DNA from: Flaccisagitta enflata | Lineage: Eukaryota; Chaetognatha; Sagittoidea; Aphragmophora | Reading direction: 5' to 3' | Assembly (NCBI GenBank): GCA_965153355.1 | Contig: OZ231127.1 | Location: 84,568,001 to 84,632,000, forward strand | DNA length: 64,000 bases | In this document: one piece after another, positions 59,447 through 64,000 of the stretch | Numbering within the stretch: position 1 is the stretch's first letter | Layout of the letters: each line of letters begins with the position of its first letter | Made by a program: the position numbers and the translations under genes | The notes under the pieces: generated by a model | Databases searched by the model: none | What the model saw: only the letters and a program-made list of their open reading frames with translations | Told to the model about the DNA's origin: nothing

Positions 59447-61141
59447 ATGGTTTGGGCTCGTCAACTACGTAAAAGAAAAAAAACAAAAGTCGTAAACTGT
59501 GCGGTCAAGTCACGAATCCAAATATGGTATTTGAAAGAACGATGCGAGAATGTAAAAGTTCGTGTTAATCTTCGACGATGTAGAAAAGCAGAAGCGGCAT
59601 ATGAAGAACTGTGCGTGCAACAGCGAGAAGCGGAGAATGAACTGGTCATCAGGGCAACAGAAGCATAGCAAGAAGAGAATGATGAAGAATTGGAGGAGCA
59701 GGAGAAGGAGAATGAACAGGAGCAAGAAGAGAATGATGAAGGATTGGAGGAGCAGGAGGAGGAGAATGGACAGGAGCAAGAACGGATTTTGGATACAGAG
59801 GCGGAGACTGTTTCAAAGTCAGTGGAGCAGATGCGGGACCAGGATATCTGAGAGAATATGCGTGGCATGTTGTTGGGTATGCAGGTGCAGAACATGATGT
59901 TGCGGGAAATTTTGAAACGAACGAACGAACGAATTGTGGATAACGATCAACAGCATCAACAGCAGCTGCAGATGGAAAACAATCAATTGCAGCAGCAACA
60001 GGTGCAAGAGATGGTGTCGGTGGAGAGTGGAAGAGTGATGGGTGTGAAGGAAGAAGTATTTGTGGAGTCGCAGGTGGGGCAAACGTCGGTTCAAGGGGAA
60101 GAAAGAAAATCGAAGGGGAAGGGGAAGGGGAAGGGGAAGGGGAAGGGGAATAAAGAGAACGGTGAAGAGTCACAGGAGCAGGTTAACGTTCAGCAGCCGG
60201 TTGAGGAGATGGAGGGGCAGGTGTTGGAGAAAGAGGTCGTGGAGCAAGTGGTTCTTCTTGGCGAGGGAACGTCTAAAGGAAACTACGGTCATGAATTGCA
60301 GGAGCAGATGTCAAGGCCTGTGGAGCAGGTGTCTGGGCCACATTTACACACACCTTTGGTGGAGGATATGCAGGAGCAGATGTTGGCGAAAGAGGCCGTG
60401 CAGCAAGTGGGTGTTTTTGGCGAGGGAACGTCTAAAGAAAACGACGGTCATGAATTGCAGGAGGAGGTGTCAAGGCCTGTGGAGGAGGTGCCTTGGGAGC
60501 ATCCGTTCACCACGTTGCAGAATATTTTGCGTTCTGTGATGGTGCCCGGTGGGAGCAATCAGCAGCAGGAGCAGTCGGCGTTTAATGTAACAAATCGTCA
60601 GCAGGAGCAGTCGGTGTCTAATGCAAGAAATCAACAGCAGGAGCAGCAGGCGATTAATGCAAGTAATCAGCAGCAGGAGCAGCAGGCGGGAGAGTTGGTG
60701 CAAGAGGAGGAAGTTGGGGTGGGGATGCAGTTGTCGCTTCTCATGTCTGTTCCAGAAGGTGCCGACAAGAGGAATGGTCGTGAAAACGTAGGGTCTACTA
60801 TTTGTTCGACGGATATGTACTACACTTTCAACGCAAGGCGTCTTTCCGGCAACGTGGTTCCTAATTTGGAAAATCCGGATCAAGTAAAGTGGCGTCTATT
60901 TCTTGAGAAGCTTGTCGAGGCTGGTGACATCATCGGACATGATGTTGAAGTCACAGAGGAAGAAGAAATAGTCGACAAGTTATTCGAGTGTCGTATTTGT
61001 AAGAGTGTAAGAATGAAGGAAGAAAACAACATGTTAGCTCATGTTAGATCGCATGGACGGATAATTCATATCGGTCGATATTATCAAATGATTGACCAGT
61101 ATCATATATTGCGTAGAATCAAATTCAGGGCTAGAGAGTAA
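59447..61141 (+). pseudogene. Unrecognised Gln/Glu-rich protein, two in-frame stops
   Basis: One reading frame of 565 codons starts at an ATG in good context (ACAACAATGG), 13 bases after a strong acceptor (TTTTTCATTACAG, exon start 59434). It is interrupted by TAG at 59666 and TGA near 59849. The frame is the same before and after both stops. Layout: a basic N-terminal segment of about 70 residues; an acidic Glu/Gln segment made of two 18-residue repeats; a coiled-coil-like Gln stretch; a run of GK dipeptides; two copies of a repeat of about 62 residues containing GEGTSK and GHELQE; four 12-residue NQQQEQ repeats; then a conserved-looking C-terminal region with C-x2-C-x13-H-x3-H. The end reads AGAGA/GTAAGTC, a consensus donor overlapping the stop. 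The two nonsense codons suggest a decaying gene, but the rest is clean. I do not recognise the family. From the second ATG (59858) a 427-residue protein is still open. Confidence 0.55.
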
Positions 61142-61217
61142 GTCAGTTGCGTGCATGTGGCTTTTCGTTTTGGTGTGTTCGTCAGTCGGGAGGTCAACTG
61201 AGTGATTTATGTTTTTT

Positions 61218-61276
61218 AACGATTCCTACGATTCCTATGATTCCTACAATTCCTACGATTCCTACGATTCCTACGT
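61218..61276 (+). repeat. 9-bp minisatellite
   Basis: Six units of CGATTCCTA with single changes, just after the 59447 frame. Confidence 0.88.
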
Positions 61277-61370
61277 GTTGTTTTGTGTCCATGCTAATGT
61301 ACATTTATATGTGGCTAACTAGAGTCTAAGTTTTGACTTTCTATTGATTTGTATTTCTTATGGATTCTAG

Positions 61371-61549
61371 ACAAAGTCAAACAGAAAATTTATTGTTACA
61401 AGATAGGGCATCCCAGAAAGGCTGGTTCTGAAGGCTACTCCAAAAAATTATCAAAACCTCTCTTTCTTTGGGACCATCGACATCCTAATGGACCAAAACA
61501 ATTGTTGTTCTTTGATTTTTTTGAGAAATGTGCAGCGGATGCCCATTAG
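61371..61549 (+). CDS. Putative terminal exon, unrecognised
   Basis: Acceptor TTATGGATTCTAG is followed by 59 open codons in phase 1 (KVKQKIYCYKIGHPRKAGSE, then a Trp-Asp-His-Arg-His motif and an FFDFFEKC segment) and a TAG. The segment is rich in typical coding residues and is not a repeat. The donor at the end of the preceding frame (61139) would join in a different phase and give a shorter frame, so this exon may belong to a separate transcript or an alternative join. No family recognised. Confidence 0.4.
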
Positions 61550-61909
61550 TAGATTGCTTGTTACAGAGCCGAAAAACGCGAAAAATCGCAAAAAACGCCA
61601 AAAATATTTTTTTTCACCTTATCTTGTTACTAATTAACCAAGTCCTACAGTAGTAAAACTATCTAATTCAGCTTCTACAATATATAAACTTGCAAGGACA
61701 ACAAGAAATCTAGTTCTGTGTGTCAGAAACCCTTGATTACATCATTATTGGCGCAGCTAAGAAGTGCAAAAAATGCAAAAAAAAAAAAAAAAAAAAATTT
61801 GAGATTGTTCATCCTGTTTGCTTTGCTATTCCTTGACAAATTGGTAAAAATCCTTGGGGCTGGTCTTGTTTGAAAGATATTAGGTAGTAGAACCTAAGAT
61901 AAGGAGAAG

Positions 61910-62345
61910 TAACTGAAAGGGGTCCCAGTGGGGCCCTCTGGGGGTCCTCAAAGGACCCCAAATGACCAAAATATCTGAAAATGGCTAAAAAATGAGGGGT
62001 TTTAGAGTTTTTTCTTCTCAAATGTTATTGGGGAGGACAATTAATGTTAAGATACTGTCACCTGGCTTGGAGCAACAAAAGAAAAGGTCAGGGGCCCCTC
62101 AGGGACCTATTCAAGGGGCCCCTAGATGCTCCAAAAGGCTTGAAACGGGCAAAAATGACCAAAATTTAAGCATTTTTATCAATTTTTTGCCATCTTTGAC
62201 AATGAAGGGCCTAGTTATCTGTTTAGCTCTCTCAACAGTGCAGCAGAACTAGATAAGACCCCTGATGGGCCCATCCAGAGGATCTAAAGGATCCATAATA
62301 GCCAAAAATGAGCAAATATTGACATTTTTACACTATTCTTCTTTG
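61910..62345 (+). repeat. Three diverged units of about 170 bp
   Basis: GGGGCCC/GGGTCC-rich block followed by AAAATGACCAAAAT and an AT-rich tail, at about 61915, 62088 and 62262. An inverse copy lies at 63895-63985. Confidence 0.7.
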
Positions 62346-62383
62346 ATACCTTGTTGGACTACACCTGTTTACTGTTTATTGGA

Positions 62384-62430
62384 TGGATGATTGATTGATT
62401 GATTGAATGATTGATTGTTAGATTGATTCA
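62384..62430 (+). repeat. (GATT)n repeat
   Basis: Imperfect; the complement of the AATC type that ends the LINE at 12.58 kb, so possibly an old LINE tail. 62430-63270 shows no gene. Confidence 0.6.
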
Positions 62431-63274
62431 TATGTCATATATCATACCTCAATTATCATACATCATACATAATAATTTACGTGGTAAAAGGATAGATTTT
62501 TAAGCTGCTGCTCATGCTTTAATGATCATTGTTTAATCATCATTGTTTATATTTTTTGTTTTTTTTTTCTTTTTCTTTTTTTTTTCTCCAATGAATCAAG
62601 GGAGGGGGAGAATAACATTAAAGGTTTTGGAGCAATTTCAATACTCTCAAACTGACTCAATGTCCTCAGGGATTTTTCCATCCCAGCGCCAAAAACAAGG
62701 CCCATGAACTTTTTTTTTAGAAATAAAGCCTGACTCTTTGATCTCTTCTCAGGATGCAGTCTCATGAACAACATCAGTGTATGATGAGACTTATTTTTTT
62801 CAAAATCTACCAGTTCCCCATGGTAGAAAAGAGAGGGTAGCCATGCCTCCTAAGAGCAAAGATCTTCTTCATTAATTGCCAAGCTGGAAGAGAAATAACT
62901 TTGGATTGTCATTTCCATTTAAAATGGTGATCTCAATGTAAGACTCTTTCTGTCAAAGATATGTTGCCAGATCAGATACTGAGATCAGATACTGAGGCAA
63001 TGCCATCATATGGGGCGTATGGGATGCCTGAAGCAATAAAGCTTCACCAAGCTCTGACTCAGCATGATCAGATTATCTATCAGCTCTTGGCCAGGTACTT
63101 ATGCAGAACAATACTAAATTTGCAAGCAAAGTGATGCCATGGGGTCAGCCATGCCATTGCCATTGATTGATATCTGAACCAGCCTGCTACACAAACAAAA
63201 TACTAATACTAAAACAAAGCAGTAGTGATATGTGTTCAGCAATACCCACTGCCCTTCTTTGTATGATTGTATTT

Positions 63275-63640
63275 GGGAATGAGTGGGAGCAGGGCACAGC
63301 TCCGAAGGGGTTAGTACACAGGGGGTGATTAAAGGCTTCAAAAAGCTTGGGTGGGCTGATTGGGGCTGAAAAGACAAAATTTGAGGTCCAAGACAGTTGA
63401 TTTCATCAAAAAGAAGGCTGATTTGAGGCCTGAAAGAGCTCTGGTAAAACTGATTTAAGGCCTGAGAGGATTTGATTGAGGTCAGACGAGGCTAATTTGA
63501 CGCCCAAAACAGTTGATTTCATGGCTCAAAACGCTAATTTGGTGCCTGAAAGAGTTGATCAGCAGAGGCTGAAGGCTGAAGGCTGAAAAGAGGGAGGGAT
63601 GCACAAAGCCAAAGGGATAGACGGACAGACAGATGAATGA
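63275..63640. mobile_element. Family B element, diverged
   Basis: GAGCAGGGCACAGCTCCGAA then about 9 units resembling GAGGCCTGAAAGAGCTGATT; the far end is not found. Confidence 0.65.
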
Positions 63641-63894
63641 ACATAAGTCTTTCTGTGTTCTTCTATTGTACATCAAATTGTACAATGTCAAGTAGCAAGT
63701 CTTTATCTTTACAGCAAGAGCTGCAGCAGCTTATAAATCAATTAATTTTCATATCAATCATATTGTGTATGACAAGTGGGAAAATATTCCTCTTTATACC
63801 CAAACGGAGAAAAATTTAGATACAGTTTGTTATAAGGTATAGGAAATAATCAATCAATTATCCAACAAACAGTAAGCAAACAATCTATGAAAGA

Positions 63895-64000
63895 TGAATA
63901 ACATTAAAAATGTCAAGATTTGGTCACTTTTGGCTATCACGGGTCCCACAAGGCGTTTGTATAGGTTCAACAGGGGTCTTCAGCTTTCACTTTTATTCCT
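63895..64000 (-). repeat. Inverse copy of the 62-kb unit
   Basis: The complement reads AAGACCCCTGTT ... GGGACCCGTGATAGCCAAAA, then CTTGACATTTTTAATG, matching 62250-62340; cut by the window end. Confidence 0.65.

Overview
The window looks like non-vertebrate metazoan nuclear DNA. Evidence: spliced genes with GT..AG introns, a non-LTR retrotransposon, TA-, 8-bp- and 4-bp-flanked non-autonomous DNA elements, and a very heavy load of simple repeats (GA, CA, GACA, CAA, CAT, CTT, GTCTTCTT), which by eye make up roughly a third of the sequence. No prokaryotic or organelle signature was seen. The species cannot be named from the sequence.

Main gene (minus strand, 29.3 kb down to 3.1 kb). Four phase-compatible exons encode the propeptide and first half of a secreted-type M14A metallocarboxypeptidase (procarboxypeptidase A/B-like). 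Exon 29056-29305 is the activation peptide. Exons 6647-6780, 6066-6207 and 3092-3274 carry the start of the catalytic domain: the zinc-binding HxxE, and the substrate-binding Arg and Asn-Arg. The signal-peptide exon(s) upstream and the second zinc His/catalytic Glu exons downstream are not found and probably lie further right and beyond base 1. The intron between 29.06 and 6.78 kb is about 22 kb and is packed with repeats and a LINE. Two exon edges have been tandemly copied into the adjoining introns, which multiplies splice sites.

Repeats. (1) Family A: about 30 copies of a 150-250 bp element with a stem-loop at each end, a GGTGGGCAGGGGC-like box and an internal GGAC/GACC microsatellite. The hairpins vary in sequence but keep pairing, and they match a subterminal motif at the opposite end. 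(2) Family B: inverted-repeat elements enclosing 24-35 bp arrays rich in AGGCCT. (3) Family C: GAGC/GAAG-type elements with GTGTTTCTAGT inverted ends. (4) Palindromic DNA elements: a 508-bp element with TAAG duplications nested in a family A copy, a 339-bp hAT-like element with an 8-bp duplication also nested in family A, a 983-bp TA-flanked element, a 183-bp Tigger/pogo-like MITE, and one unassigned palindrome. (5) A 5'-truncated, frameshifted LINE (10.1-12.6 kb).

Centre-right (32-55 kb). This region looks like an old, much-rearranged inverted duplication. 31.9-34.8 kb matches 52.2-55.4 kb in inverse orientation. Nearer the centre, two arrays of a unit of about 120 bp built on the dyad CATAAATTTATG (38.5-40.3 and 43.2-45.5 kb) face each other.

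Right part. A minus-strand reading frame of 328 codons at 48.4-49.4 kb consists of two in-frame 324-bp repeats separated by one TGA. A plus-strand frame of 565 codons at 59.4-61.1 kb is Gln/Glu-rich with a C-terminal Cys2His2-like motif. It has a splice acceptor just before its ATG, a strong donor at its end, and two internal stops. Two exon-like segments flank it (58.76 and 61.37 kb). None of these is recognised. Long open frames inside microsatellites were not treated as genes.
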